Assembly: GCF_001522545.3 (NCBI RefSeq)
Contig: NC_031770.1
Span: 26,069,134 to 26,133,133 of the forward strand
From: Parus major
Taxonomy: Eukaryota; Chordata; Aves; Passeriformes; Paridae
Direction of reading: 5' to 3'
Length of the DNA: 64,000 bases
Made by a program: the position numbers and the translations under genes. Positions 37,158-48,983 of this stretch are shown piece by piece. The notes under the pieces are model-generated. The model did no database searches. It was not told the DNA's origin and saw only the letters and a list, made by a program, of their open reading frames with translations. How positions within the stretch are numbered: the first letter of the stretch is position 1; every line of letters begins with the position of its first letter.

Positions 37158-40100
37158 TTCTTTCTGTCCTTGTTTGTATGTGATCTGACAGGGACTGTTT
37201 CACATAGACCCAAAACAAGACAAACCAGGCCCAAGTGCTGGGCCAGCAAGCAGAAGATAGCTGATAGTCACACCCTATTTTGCTCCGCAACTGAACAGCA
37301 AATGCCTTGTCCCCCTTTCTCCTAAGGTGTTTTCCATTTTTTCCTGTTTTTTTTCTCAGCTCCATATCCTTTCCTTTCTAACTCTTCTCCAGATTTAAGA
37401 AAAATAGCCTCGATTTATTGTAATTGTCCATATTTCTGTCTGTTAATGTTGCATCTGTTTTTGTACAAACTGTTCCAGTTCAAAGGAGAACAGTTCTCAG
37501 AGAGGTTGCTCTTCACTTCTGGATGCTGATGTTTTGTCTGCTGAAAAATTGACTTTTCTGGTCACTGGTAAAATACATTTGGAAAGATATGGAGCATCTG
37601 TTCATAACTTGTCAAGCAGATGGAGCCAAGTAAGTGAAAAAGCATTTTTATGCCCATAGCCCCTTTAAAGCATTGCCTTCCAGCTGCTTCTTTCTTTAAA
37701 AAGGGTGTCTTGCATATGACATGCTGAGTTAACTGGAGTTTCTTTTGGTAAGTCCAAATGCCTACGATCAGGTGATGAATTAACTACAATACTGAGTCTG
37801 GATCGAATAATCTGAAAAATTTTCTACAATGCCTAAGCAGACTTTATTGAACTAGTCAGATTGCTGTATTTTGTGCAGAGGAAAACTGAGTTTTCCAGTT
37901 GAATGAAGTGCCTTGGATATGCTGCTGAAGTAGTGAGTGAACAGAATGATACAATTTAGACATTTAGAAAAATTTTGACAGAGTTCCTCACAGAAGACAT
38001 TAATGTAATAGGATAAGTACTTATAGGGCAAAAGGCAGTGGTGCATAATTATTTGGCAACTGGCTGAAAGATGCAAGTAAGAATTCCCGTTGGGAATTTT
38101 CTAAGTAACTCAAATGTTGCAGCATATTTGTTCCTGATGATTTCTTTGAATACTTTGCCAGTGTCGATGAAATTAAGTCTGACCAGAAGGGTAAAAAACA
38201 TGGATCTTATTGTCAGTTAATAGTATTGTGTATGTAGAGGAGTAGTAGATTAGGTATTTAGAATACTGAAATATTTTTTCTCCTGATGTCAGAGATAGGC
38301 AACTAAACTGAGGGTCAATACATTTTGCCAAATAAAAAAGTAACCGTCTACATAAAATGTAACTACCTGCAGTTAGCAGAGCCTGAGAAAGACCAAGTTC
38401 CAGGGTGCAGGAATACTTGCCTTCACTTACTTTGGTAAAGGGACTCCTTTAAGTCTGGTAGGCTTTTGCTGATCCTGCACCATTCAGAGCAGCCCTGCCT
38501 GCTGATGCTGGGAGTGCATTGCACAGCATGGAGTGGAAGTCGGTGTGGTCTGACAGCTACTTTGCCTTCAGAGACAGGGTCTCCTCTCTGCAGATCTCAT
38601 TCCAGGTGTTCCTCTTCTGCAGCAGGGCAGGTATCTTACATCACTGCTAGCCTGGAGAAGGATCGGAGTTTTAAGCAGAAGATTTGGGCTGTATGTTTGA
38701 GCATATCTTTGAAGATGGGCATGTTCAGGTGGTCTTTGTGGCTAGGTCAGTTCTGTGCTAATGCTCACTTGCCTGGTTTTGGGAGGAAACACACCCAAAA
38801 GCAGTCTGTTAAAAAGCAGAGGTACTGTCAAATGAAACTGGGAGAAATTTTTTTTTCATTTTGTATTCTTATAGTGAACTGAATTTGTGTACTTGCAAAA
38901 GCAGAAGTCTTATTTTATCTACCACTGCTGCATACAGCAAATGTTCTTTCTGCCTTTATGGTGGTTGTACACTTCCCCCCTGCCAGCAACCTCAGTTTTA
39001 CAGCCAAGCTGTATGAAGGAGAATTTTGTTTTTCATCTTCTAAAAATCCAACTCTCCTCTCTATTATTACTAACTCTCCTCTAGTATTAATATTACCTAT
39101 ACCTATAAGGTAGGTACCTTTGAACATAAATGTAGTGTATGTAAAATAATTGTAGACAATTAACCAACTATTCTTCTCAGTCAGGAAAACAAAGAATTTT
39201 GAAGTCTTTTAGGTCAAAATTGGGCTATGAATCAAAAATTTCTTTCTCTACCATTCTTCTTTTCCTTCTTAAATCCTCAGCTTTGCCATCTGCACTCTCA
39301 CTAGGGGCTGGGATTTGGCTATGTGTGAAGTAGCTGAAAAAGCTGAAAAATTGTTCTAGGAAAAATTGCTACTAAAGGTGTTCTGCATTTGAATGGTAAT
39401 TCATTTTTTCCTTTAGTGACTGTATCCTGGCTGCTGCTGCTATTTTCTTGTGCTTTATGTTTACCTTCAGGTAGATTCTGCTAGTACTAGAGAAATATTT
39501 CCAGTTCTAGCGTTTACATTGATAAATCAAATGTCTTTCCTTTTCATATGTTCAGAAACTCCTTGATAGTCATTGTTGAGTAAACTGGGCTCAGCCTTTT
39601 AAACCTTCTCTGTCCTGCTTTTTTAGCCTGGGTTTGAAGAAGCATGTGTATGGGCTTTCTCTTCCCCATGAGGACAACGTGAGCCAAACCGTTCTGTAGC
39701 CGAATTCCATTCTCTCCTTTTTGGCAATTGCACAGAATGGCTTATGCTATGTGGAGTTCGGTGCAATTCCACTGGAATTTGCTAAAGTTATGCTGATTTA
39801 TACCTGGTGTGAATCTCATCTTTCCAAAATATTACTGATGAAACAGAAATGCAGAGCTGAAAATTCCTCAACTAAGAAGCAAAGTGATCTTCCTTTTGTT
39901 TTGCAGCAAGTTAATAGATTATTGTTGTCCTTGAATCTTTATCACTAACTTTAGTTTTCATTATCATCTGGAAGAAGTTGAAATACTTTCAAGAGTATCA
40001 AAATAAGATCATTATTCAGTAGTTTCTGGTACAGTGGAATCCCTGAAACCTTGTTATGACTATTTTAGAAGTCACCAGATCATCTATCTCAAATTGATAG

Positions 40101-41908
40101 GCTGTAAAGCTAAAGTTCCCAGTTACTGGAATAGATGTTAGTATTCCTGTGAGCAACTTCCCTGTGCTGGTTCCAGTGGCAGTTTTTTAGCAGGGGCTCA
40201 GAAGGGATGGTAGTTGGAAGTACTCTCTTCTGATTGGAACATAAATGGGAAGAGCTTTGGGATTTGTTTGGGGTTGTTTTGTTGGTTTTTTTGTGATTGT
40301 GTCACCCAGGCCTTGTTTTACATGATAGAAACATTATTTTTACGTTGTTTTCAGAGTATGAATCTCTTAATTTTGAGATGATCTTTTTTCCCTGCAAGCA
40401 TCCAGACAGTCCATAGTCTTGGACTAGAAGGATACACATAACTAAGAGAGAAGCCAGTTACTAAGTAACAAACTTTTAATTTCAGTCTTATGTGATGGCA
40501 TTCACTTCCTTCAAATCATAGTTATGTGTCCTTAGGCAGCTGAAGTTTCACACCTAAAGGCTGTTTTTCTACAGCAGTTGAGCTAATTCCTGTACATGTT
40601 AGGCCTTGCAGTCAAAGAACTGTAGTAGAGAATATACTGGGTTTAGTAGGTATTTGTTTGTAATTGTCCCCAAAATGAGCATTACTATATCATTCTAAGG
40701 GTGTGTTTGCCTTTACAAGATTTCCTGTCTCATAAAAAGCCTGGATTTTATCATATATGATGGGGAGAGAAAGCAAAGAGAGGGACTGTAAGGGTAGTGG
40801 GGTAATCTGTTGGAAAGACACATGTGTAAAAGAGCCAGTATTGTTTGTGGCAACAGCTTCAGGTCTTGAAGGTTAGTGAGATACCTTCCTCAGAGCTTGG
40901 CAACCAGCCTATTGTGCTAGGATGTGCTATGCAGCTCTAAAAGCTAGGATCAACTTTCTTTTCATGCAACTGTTTTCTTATTAGCAGTTAAATAAATTAG
41001 ATCTAAATGTGTGGCTTCTAGGATTCTGTGTGCTGTGAGTTAAATTTGCTGCTGCAGCCAGTGTAGTTCATTGTAAGTTCAGTATGTTACTGAATATTTA
41101 TGAATGAATATTTTTTATGTTTTACAATGACATTTAGCAATACATTACAGCTAGAGCCAAATAAAATAAAACCTCTTACAGAAAGAGCAGACTTGGGGGA
41201 ATATATCTCATCAGATTCTTGGTTTTCCTTGACAGATAGTTTGGGGACCTGTTCTGGAGTTTTATAAATGACTTGTTTGTAAATCCGACATAACATCCTG
41301 GCCTTGCTGAAGTTGTAAGTCTTTTACTGTGGAGACTAGAAGTGCTAATACTGGAATTCTTGCTTCTATCCTCCTATCCTTCTTTGTTCCTGATGTGTGG
41401 GAGGTGCAGGGATGCAGACAGCGAGAAGACGGGTCTTCTCCCTTCAGTTCAAGAAGTGACTGCATGGAAGAACTTTGGAGCTGGGATATCTGTAAAGCAT
41501 AAACTTTTTTCTGTATCTTTTGCTCCCTATTCTGTTTCCATAACTCTTCCTCCCACCTCCCACGCACTCTATAATCTTTGAGATTTTCTATGGAGAGCAG
41601 GGAAGGAAAACCTTGAAGGAAAGATTGCTGGCTATTAGCTGAAGCAGGTTCTGCCTTAAATGTTTACATTTGCTGAAGGAAGGAAGAAAGACTGTTTAGA
41701 TTTGCCTGCTCTTTAAGGGTCTGGACAATCTTTGCATTTACTTTTCTGTATCAATACAGTAAAACCTGACACAGAGGTTTTACACTTGATCCCCTTGCAG
41801 TGTTCTATCCTAGCACTGACCAATGTGTTTTAGCTCTGTATGGTAAGATTGTTTTCTTTGCTACTTTGCTTCGATCAATTTTCAAGCTGATCCAAGGGAC
41901 TTACTCAC
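37158..41908. other. AT-rich non-coding DNA
   Basis: No gene recognised. A somewhat GC-richer stretch at 38466-38720 carries a 138-codon open frame with no domain. Two near-identical TAACTCTCCTCT blocks lie at about 39048 and 39069. Nothing suggests an RNA gene. Confidence 0.6.
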
Positions 41909-42114
41909 CTACATTCTTGGAAGCTCTTGTTTTGGGCTTGGAACACTTTTGATATTTTTTTTTTTTTCTGATGAATTCTCTAAAGTCCAGCATACTGACT
42001 TTCTTTGACCTCACAGGTTCTGTCCTGCCCTTCTCCATTGGTGTAATAAATTGTTTTAATTCGCTGGAAAATGTTTTTACTGAGATCTTTATATTTATAA
42101 TGGCTCTTTTCAAG
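41909..42114 (-). other. candidate internal exon, lysine-rich (68 codons)
   Basis: On the minus strand a pyrimidine-rich acceptor (TTCATTTCTACCTTAG) is followed by 206 open bases. They end at a near-consensus donor (TGTAG followed by GTGAGTAAG). The peptide is basic; a typical part is SKKVSMLDFREFIRKKKKYQ. The four-lysine block comes from a run of 13 A, unusual but not impossible in coding sequence. No family is recognised. Splice sites at both ends are good, so this is among the better exon candidates, though on the opposite strand to those at 20856 and 31090. Confidence 0.27.
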
Positions 42115-44508
42115 CTAAGGTAGAAATGAATAGCATATGGCTATTGTGAGAATAAAATATTAATTTTGGCAAATTTAGTCAATGCACCGTGGGTGTTCTT
42201 AGCCTTTAAAACAAAATTATCACATATTTGGCACAACTTATCAAGTGCCTGGGTTTTGACTCTAAACCTTAATCACCAAACGAAGAGAGCAATATATTAT
42301 TAACATGTTAGAAAGAGACAGTAGCTATGACTGTGTGAGCTGAGGGTGGGTGTTCTACATGGCTGCTACATGGTAGGAAAGAGGACAGATTGTAGTTAGG
42401 GCAGTCTGCAGCAATTAATGTACTCAGAATGGGCTGGTTTCCATGGTATGTTTGAACTGAGCATGCCAGAACAATGAGTTTGGATTCTAAGCCAAAAATT
42501 TTGCAGGTGATGTTTGATATCATCCTGAGTATTCCAGTCTATCTTGATCCATTGTTACTATCAAATCTCAAGGAAAAAAGATTCATGCATTGAAAAGGAG
42601 CAGAGGAGTATCAATTGGTTCATTTGAGACCCATGGATCATAAATACCTGCATAACACATCATCTAATGGGCAATGCTGTGTGACAGCAGTATAGGCAGT
42701 ATCACTTACAACTGCACTCTGCAGTGCTGGCAGCTCCTGCAGAATCTGCTCCTTGAGAAATGAGGAAAGTCAGTATAATATAGGAGTGCATTTGAGCTTT
42801 TTTTTCTTTATCTGCATAGATACTTTCAAGTCACCTTCATTCATTTCTGAGTACTTCACCCCATGTCCAGAATGACATTTGTATTTCAGATGGCATATTG
42901 TGACCCTGTGGTGTTATTGATGATTAATCTCATTTTCATGAGCATTAACAAAGCAGGGCTTCATAAAGTATGTCAGTGCCTCTGTGCTTCACTGGAGCAT
43001 GATCTTCTGTAGCACCACCAGCTGATGGAAAATACAGGGCTGGAGAAAAGGCCATTTCCCATTTGTTGTATACAATATGGTCTTTAAGTATGTCTGCTCT
43101 AAGATTCTACTTGTCCTTGTGAAGGGAATCATTGCTGTATTGAAGGAGACTCCAGAACTGGGACAGATCTCTATGACACCATCACTGTTAGGGAGCTGAC
43201 TGGTGCTGTCAATTACAGATTTATGAACTGCCTTTGTATTGCCTTTGTGGAAGCAGCTTTGTAGGATCTGGATGTCTTTTGCAGAAAATGGGGAATTTGT
43301 GAGGGAGCACTAAATGAAAACTTCCTCAAATATTAACATTTTTCATTCACATAAACCTAGTTTCTGGAAAATTTTAATACTTTCTAAGAATACTTGGGAA
43401 ATTTTCAATATTCTTGAGTTCTACTTTTAACACAGTAAATTAGATGTATTTGCATTTTGATCTGTGTGGATAGACATTGGGTGGGAGTGAGATTGCCCAA
43501 AGGGAGAGCAAGTTTCAGTTACCTTGCATGTAATTTCTACTCCCTGTCTGGACTGCTATTAGAAGGTAATGTGACTGCATTATTGGTATTGGCTCCTAGA
43601 GGAAAACATTGTCTTCTATTGTCTCTCATATGCTAAGCAAATATAAACCAGAGGAGAGGAGAGTAAAAAGGATAAGGAAGGGAAGAGGAAAAGTCCATTT
43701 CTTAAACAAGATTTTGATCATAGATTGTTGTTGTTTTTTTTTTTTTTCTGGAAATGAGTGTTCCGCTACCAAAACATATGTTGCATTATAACTCTAAGAT
43801 ATTTTGATAAAGTGCTAAATGCCTTCCAAAACATTTGAGTTAAGCATTTTGAGATTGAACCAGTTAACTACCAGCAAACATTTCTTATTGGTTTTTAGCA
43901 CTGTTTAAAGGATCCATGAGGTTTTCACTTTTTTTTGCAAGGCCTTCTTCAAGTATTTCACTGGAAATACTGGAAAGTATCTTGGAAGTGACTTGAAGAA
44001 ATGGTTTTGTATCAAGCTTTGTTCAATTGTGTGAAAGTTGTGTAATGAGATTACTGGCAAAGCAGAGTAATAAACTATGAATAGAACTTAAATGAATGTC
44101 TGTCTCATGTTCTGAAATAGCTTCAGTCCAGGATTCAGGATTGTTCTGGGGTTGTGAGTTGGTGGTTTTGTTTGTAACAAGAGCGTAAGCTTCCTGCAGG
44201 TGTTTAAACTGTGGCACCATCCTACTATCATCCTACTACATCCCAGAAGTGGGTCTCTTGAACAAAGTGCTGTACAATAGGGATTAGTATTTTGATATGT
44301 CCCCTGTTGTAGTGTCTGATTGACTCATAGCTCATTTACTCTTCAAAGCTTAGTCCTCAACTTCCAGTTTGTAAGTAAGAGCCATAGATTAGCACAAGAA
44401 TGTGAGTGTATGTCATCTTGAACTTGATTCTTCCAAGTCCTGGGTCTGTAATCCCCAGACACCATCCTTCACCTGGAGTGCTGTGTGTCTGGATCGCTGA
44501 GCCCTCCT
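42115..44508. other. non-coding DNA with a possible conserved regulatory block
   Basis: Between the exon candidate and the CTCF-like cluster no gene is recognised. A 14-T run is at 43734-43747. The stretch 42880-43090 looks regulatory and is listed separately. Confidence 0.5.
42880..43090. promoter_or_regulatory. candidate enhancer-like block
   Basis: A motif-dense stretch with GATTAATC (paired/OTX-type homeodomain), ATTTTCATGAG next to CATTAACAAAG (a LEF/TCF- or SOX-like AACAAAG site) and a following GC-balanced region with E-box CAGCTG. It has few simple runs and no open frame. This is an impression of motif density, not a conservation measurement. Confidence 0.2.
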
Positions 44509-44523
44509 GCTGCCCTCTGCACG
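44509..44523 (-). promoter_or_regulatory. CTCF-like motif
   Basis: The minus strand reads CGTGCAGAGGGCAGC. It matches the extended CTCF consensus CCASYAGRKGGCRSY at 13 of 15 positions, with mismatches at positions two and three. Confidence 0.35.
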
Positions 44524-44999
44524 TTACAGTCTGTGTTTGGGATGTGTCCATACCCTGCTCCTTCAGCCATTGCTTGAGGGCAGTTAAACACAGGGATTAA
44601 CATGATGACTGGCATCTGGCTGTTTCTTTATAATAGTTCACAATGGAAAACTAATTTTCTTTTTTAAGCTGTAGCATTTTATGAAAGAACATGGAGTGAT
44701 TTTTTTTATTTTTTTTTCTTGAGTGATAATTTCATTGAGTTTCTATGTTGGCTCTATTCTTACTTGAATATTTTTAAGGCTAACACAAAAACTTCCTATA
44801 TTGTTGTTTGTAGAACGATTTGAAAAATTTATAAACGCCTTCATGCATTTTGTTTCATGTGTATGTATGCAGACATTTGGTTTCTTTCAATAACTGGAAG
44901 AACAGCACTGTTCTTTTTTCTTTTTTGAAAGTAATCAGGATGCTCTTTCTAGACCTGGTGTCAGTAACTCTCCCTCTGATCATGACAGCTAGAACTGGA

Positions 45000-45400
45000 G
45001 CCCTCTTTAATTTGGAGTGTTTTTAATACTGCTCTAAGCTCCTGATTAATGTTACAGGAGGTTGCTTGAGAGTAAATTGAGATGCCCTCTCCTGCAGGAT
45101 TTAAATGTGCTGTTTCCATTGCCACATCCTGCTGATATAGTGGTTAAGGATTAAACTGAAGATCTAATTTGATGTGGGGTCTAATTATAATCCTAGGAGC
45201 CTTAAAAGCATATATTGCATTTATTATTCAGTCAATGTATTTTTGAGGTACTGTAGTCTTATTTACAGTTTAATGCATATGTTGGCTAATTTGTATGTAT
45301 TATAAACTCATTTCCCCCTACTCCGATGATCAATAAAGCCTGGTTTGGATTATTATTTTTTTAAACAGAAAATGCAACTTTGGAGACCATGAAAAATACT
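45000..45400. promoter_or_regulatory. candidate regulatory block with homeodomain-type sites
   Basis: Within 400 bases there are GATTAAAC, TCTAATTTGATG, TCTAATTATAATCC and several further TAAT/ATTA cores, a CTCF-like site on the minus strand at 45084-45095 (10 of 12 core positions), and an AATAAA at 45332-45337. No coding frame crosses it. It may be an enhancer-type conserved non-coding element or a poly(A) region; the evidence is motif density only. Confidence 0.22.
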
Positions 45401-45452
45401 GCAGTTTCCTTTTGATGAGAGCATATTCTGTGCTTGCAAAAGAACCAATATT

Positions 45453-45464
45453 GCCATCTAGTGG
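45453..45464 (-). promoter_or_regulatory. CTCF-like core, full match
   Basis: The minus strand reads CCACTAGATGGC, matching all 12 positions of the CTCF core consensus CCASYAGRKGGC. It has the same orientation as the motifs at 44509 and 45084. Confidence 0.4.
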
Positions 45465-46035
45465 GAGCGAAGGTTTTGACCTGGCATGTTCCTCCCTCTA
45501 GATGCCTGTTATCTAGCAGTTCTCTTGGAGGCATCACGTGTGTTTCTAATGAAGGTGCAGGAGTTCTTCTCTTTCCCCAAACTTTGCAGGAAGCCTCGTT
45601 ATTTTATTGCTGAAGTTACTCTTGCATATATTGCTGGGAAATGAGAAATATTTTGAAGTTGTGTAGATATAAATATGGTTCTTTCTAAGCTGCTTTCTAA
45701 AGTACACTGTCAAAGGAAGCACAAGGTAGTGTTTCTATGTTGTGGTCTCTCTGGGTGATGTTACTTTTTCAGTGCCTCTGCAACATGTAATTTAAATTAA
45801 GCCTTTGAATGTACCAATTTTCTAACACCCATAAAAATACAGCACTCAGAAAAATACATATTTTTCAAGCCTTTGTGCAGAACATACATTGTGAGTGCTC
45901 TAGTATATATGTGCAAAATTGTATAGAAAATGTTCAGTGAAACAGAGCAGGATGTAGGATTTGCCTGAAGCTTTGGGATAAAGTGATTTCCAGAATGATT
46001 TTTTTTTTCTCCCTTTCCCCCCCTCTTTGTTTCAG

Positions 46036-46067
46036 ATCAGGGCCCACTAAGGTTTGTAGAGATGGAG
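46036..46067 (+). other. candidate 32-nt microexon behind a very strong acceptor
   Basis: Positions 45999-46033 are almost pure pyrimidine (T-run, CTCCC, C-run, TCTTTGTTT) and end in CAG at 46033-46035. This is the strongest acceptor noticed in the window. The 32 bases that follow reach ATGGAG before GTAGGA, a fair donor; an earlier possible donor is AAG before GTTTGT at 46051. In the frame that skips the first two bases, the peptide is QGPLRFVEME without a stop, and the next in-frame stop lies just beyond the donor. Long pyrimidine tracts are typical of microexons. No gene can be named. Confidence 0.28.
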
Positions 46068-48188
46068 GTAGGATGACACCTTATTAAATTAAATTTTTTG
46101 TTGCTTTGTAACACTATATTCGGCTTTTGTTGCCTTGTTACACTTCTTCTAACACTGCAGCTGGCTAGAATCGGCTAAGTAGCAGGGGTTTTTTTGTGGA
46201 TTTAATCATAGCATTTAATTAATCTCCCTGCTTTAGTCATCAGTCTTCAGCTTAGCAATGCAGGGTCCTAAGAACCTAAGTATTAGTTCTAAGTGAATTT
46301 TAGTGATGGTTTTAGTTCATTCTCATGCCCAGTCTCTGTGGTTTTGAATCAAAGTGCTAAAAGAGAAATCACTAAAAAAGCTCTACCTCATTCTGCTTGT
46401 AAAACACAGAACATTTAGCAGAGTGATAGTTATGACAGTGTCACTGTTACAATTCTTTCTTCTCTTTCCATTTTCCCCAGTCCTCCAGCAATGACCTGAA
46501 TTCAATCCAAAGTGCTTTACATGTCTCTTGTCAAGCAAATTTCTACCTGCCTTTGAGAAAACCTATATGATCCAGAAAAGAGGCCAATCCATGTGTCCTC
46601 ACCATATTCAAGACTCTTGACTTGTAATAATCTTTCTTAGGTTGAGGATATTAGTCTGTGTTTCATCAATGTCGGTTGGTATTGCAAAGCTGTTTTTGTG
46701 TTCAGTGCTGCATCACTGCTGATGGCCTTAGTGTTTGGAATTGGATGAGACATGTATTGCATAATTTGTGAAGGCCAGGGTTGTGGATGGAGAGAATTTG
46801 TAAGTTCTAAGTATTGACTTGGCTTGGGATCAATGTCTGGGATCCAACCTGCTCATAAGAAGCACTGTGTGGTGTTTGCTTCCTTTATTTGGAACAGGAT
46901 TTATAAGTAATTGAAATATATTTATTATAAGTCCATATTTGTTACAGTGATGGTACTGTTCACATTTTACTTGTACTGTGCAAAAGGTAAAACTAAGAGA
47001 AAGTTTGGACTATGATCTGGTATCCATAATTGGTGCAAGAGAGGAGTAATAAGGGGAAGGCTGGCATTCGAGTGGAGAAGTAGACAAAGAAATGAATGAT
47101 TGGCTCAGTATTGGATACTGGTGAAAACTGTGTGGTCATCACCCTTTGGCTTAATCTGTTCAGGTGGCATTCAGGGTTCAGATGTCCATTATTTTCCATT
47201 TGATTCTCTAGCCCTGCAGAGTCAGGCTGTCCTGTAGCTGGGAATGAAAGTCCTGGTTCAACAGAGCACTCCTCTACTCCACATAAAGTCTCTCTTGCAC
47301 CTTCAAAATCTCTGGTTAAACTCTGTAACCTTAAGCCTTCTCACAGGCTTTTTGTCTTTTCACAATGACCCTAGGCCCTTCATATTGTTTCTTTGGGTAA
47401 CTTTCCCAGTGTTCCCTGTCATTTTATTTCTTGTAGACTGTAACTTCTGCTGGACAAAGACTGTGAAGGCTGTATCTTGTTTACTGTCATATGTCATCCA
47501 GGCTTGATAGATGATGATGTGCTTTAGACTGGGTGATCACACTGGTTTATATTTTAGAAGTAATACTACTGCTAGAAACACTTTTTTTTTTTTTCTCAGA
47601 GCAATGTTTCTGAAGTATTTTCACGGTTTCTAAACCATCTCCTTATCTTTCTGTGTCTCTCCTAGGAGAAATATTTTAGTGCTAAAATAATGTATTTAAT
47701 TTTAATACTCTGAAACTAAGAGAAGAACAAAGCTGATAAAGACTATGAAAAAAATTAGCCAGCAGCCAATGGTCTTTATTAAAATAAATAATTTTTGAGA
47801 AGACAAAAGGTAATTAGAATTAATTGATACATTATTATGCAAGTGTTGATACATTATTATGACAGAGAGCTGACAGAAATACTTGCAATTTTCAGATTTT
47901 GAATAATTTGTAAAATATGGATGAAAGTGTTTTGAAAGTTTTCAAAATTTCTTTATTTCTTTGAGTTATATTATCTGATTCCTTCTGCTTTTGTTCGTGA
48001 AAATATTTTGATTGCATTTCTATAAGTAGGTTTTTTGTTCACTTTGCCATATCTTTCTTTGTTACCATCTTTTTAAATGACCTTTTTTTTTTTTATTAGA
48101 ACTGTATGAAAGAGAAGAAATGGCTTGATAAAAGGATGGTTAGTTTTTCAATCTGTTTCAAATCCCTCTGAATTTCTAAGAAGCTGTT

Positions 48189-48200
48189 CCCCCCCCCCCC
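48189..48200. repeat. C12 homopolymer
   Basis: Twelve consecutive C residues, a simple run prone to length error in sequencing. Confidence 0.9.
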
Positions 48201-48484
48201 AAAATTGGCAAACATTTATGGATATGTTTCAGCAACAATAATTTCTGTCTACCCTTCTTGCTCTTCTTTCTCAAAGAGGACACAGGTATCCTGAGGTTAC
48301 TACCTTGTTATTCTGTAGCTTGGAAAAGAACATTATTTAGGGAGAACAAATACAGTTGAGACCATGTGCCCAAGTTTTCCTTCTAATTTTCCTGCAGGTT
48401 TTCCAATTCATCCTACACTCTATGCTTTTAGAGGTACATTGCTAAGGTTACTTGAGCTTGGTTGGCTTCTTTTGTTTAAAGAGA

Positions 48485-48500
48485 ATTTGCATATGCAAAT
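48485..48500. promoter_or_regulatory. palindromic double octamer (POU/OCT) site
   Basis: ATTTGCATATGCAAAT is a perfect 16-bp palindrome made of two abutting octamer motifs in opposite orientation (ATTTGCAT at 48485-48492 and ATGCAAAT at 48493-48500). POU-domain factors such as OCT1/POU2F1 recognise ATGCAAAT, and inverted pairs are known to bind dimers. No open gene or promoter is next to it, so an enhancer role is inferred. Confidence 0.45.
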
Positions 48501-48806
48501 AAATATACTTGAAGTTATTTTAAGGTATGTAATACTGTTATTATTGCTATTCTCAATAAGCCTGAGAATAGCAGGGTTCTAGGGTGTTTTTCCTATTCAT
48601 AACCTCTTTTTCCAGGCTGAATGTTGTGTTGTCAAGAACTTCGGAACACCTGCAACTCAAATAGTCTCATTTCCTCTTATCTGCTACTAAAAATTGAGAT
48701 GAGAGACATTTTTTTTCTGTTTGTTGGTTAGTGTGGTTTTGCTTTACCCCAAAGTACCCTTTTTTGATTCAAGCGGGAAATAGGAATGTGTTTCTTCTCT
48801 AATTAC

Positions 48807-48983
48807 CTTATGTAATGGCTTGAAAAACCAAGACCTTGATTTCTTGAGCATGTATTTTCCAGGTATATTAGCTATTTCAAGATCCTCCTTCCCTCTTTCT
48901 TTTTTAAATTTGTTTTCCCTGATTGTTCCTCCATAGCTTATTACTATTCTTATAGAGTTATCCTCTTGCTGTTCCTTGTATGT
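48807..48983 (-). other. candidate internal exon (59 codons, symmetric phase)
   Basis: On the minus strand the acceptor GTGTGTCCTTGCAG and the donor CATAAG followed by GTAATT bound exactly 59 open codons, phase 0 at both ends. The peptide is highly charged; its start is TYKEQQEDNSIRIVI and its end is KKSRSWFFKPLHK. No domain is recognised. The next candidate upstream on the same strand (50551-50713) ends in phase 0, so the two could join without a frame break. Confidence 0.25.

Larger units (their letters stand above)
45465..48484. other. non-coding DNA with one strong splice acceptor
   Basis: Contains the pyrimidine tract and possible microexon at 46036-46067, a 16-bp direct repeat (TTGATACATTATTATG) at 47824-47839 and 47846-47861, and a C12 run at 48189-48200. 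No gene recognised. Confidence 0.55.

Noticed and set aside
37030..37365. A 111-codon minus-strand frame
   Set aside because: Its 3' part is antisense to the CR1 3' end and the remainder has no domain.
38466..38882. A 138-codon plus-strand frame
   Set aside because: No domain and no flanking splice logic; length within what chance gives in this window.
43609..43791. A basic 60-codon frame ahead of a T14 run
   Set aside because: The frame starts and ends without splice sites and runs through the homopolymer.
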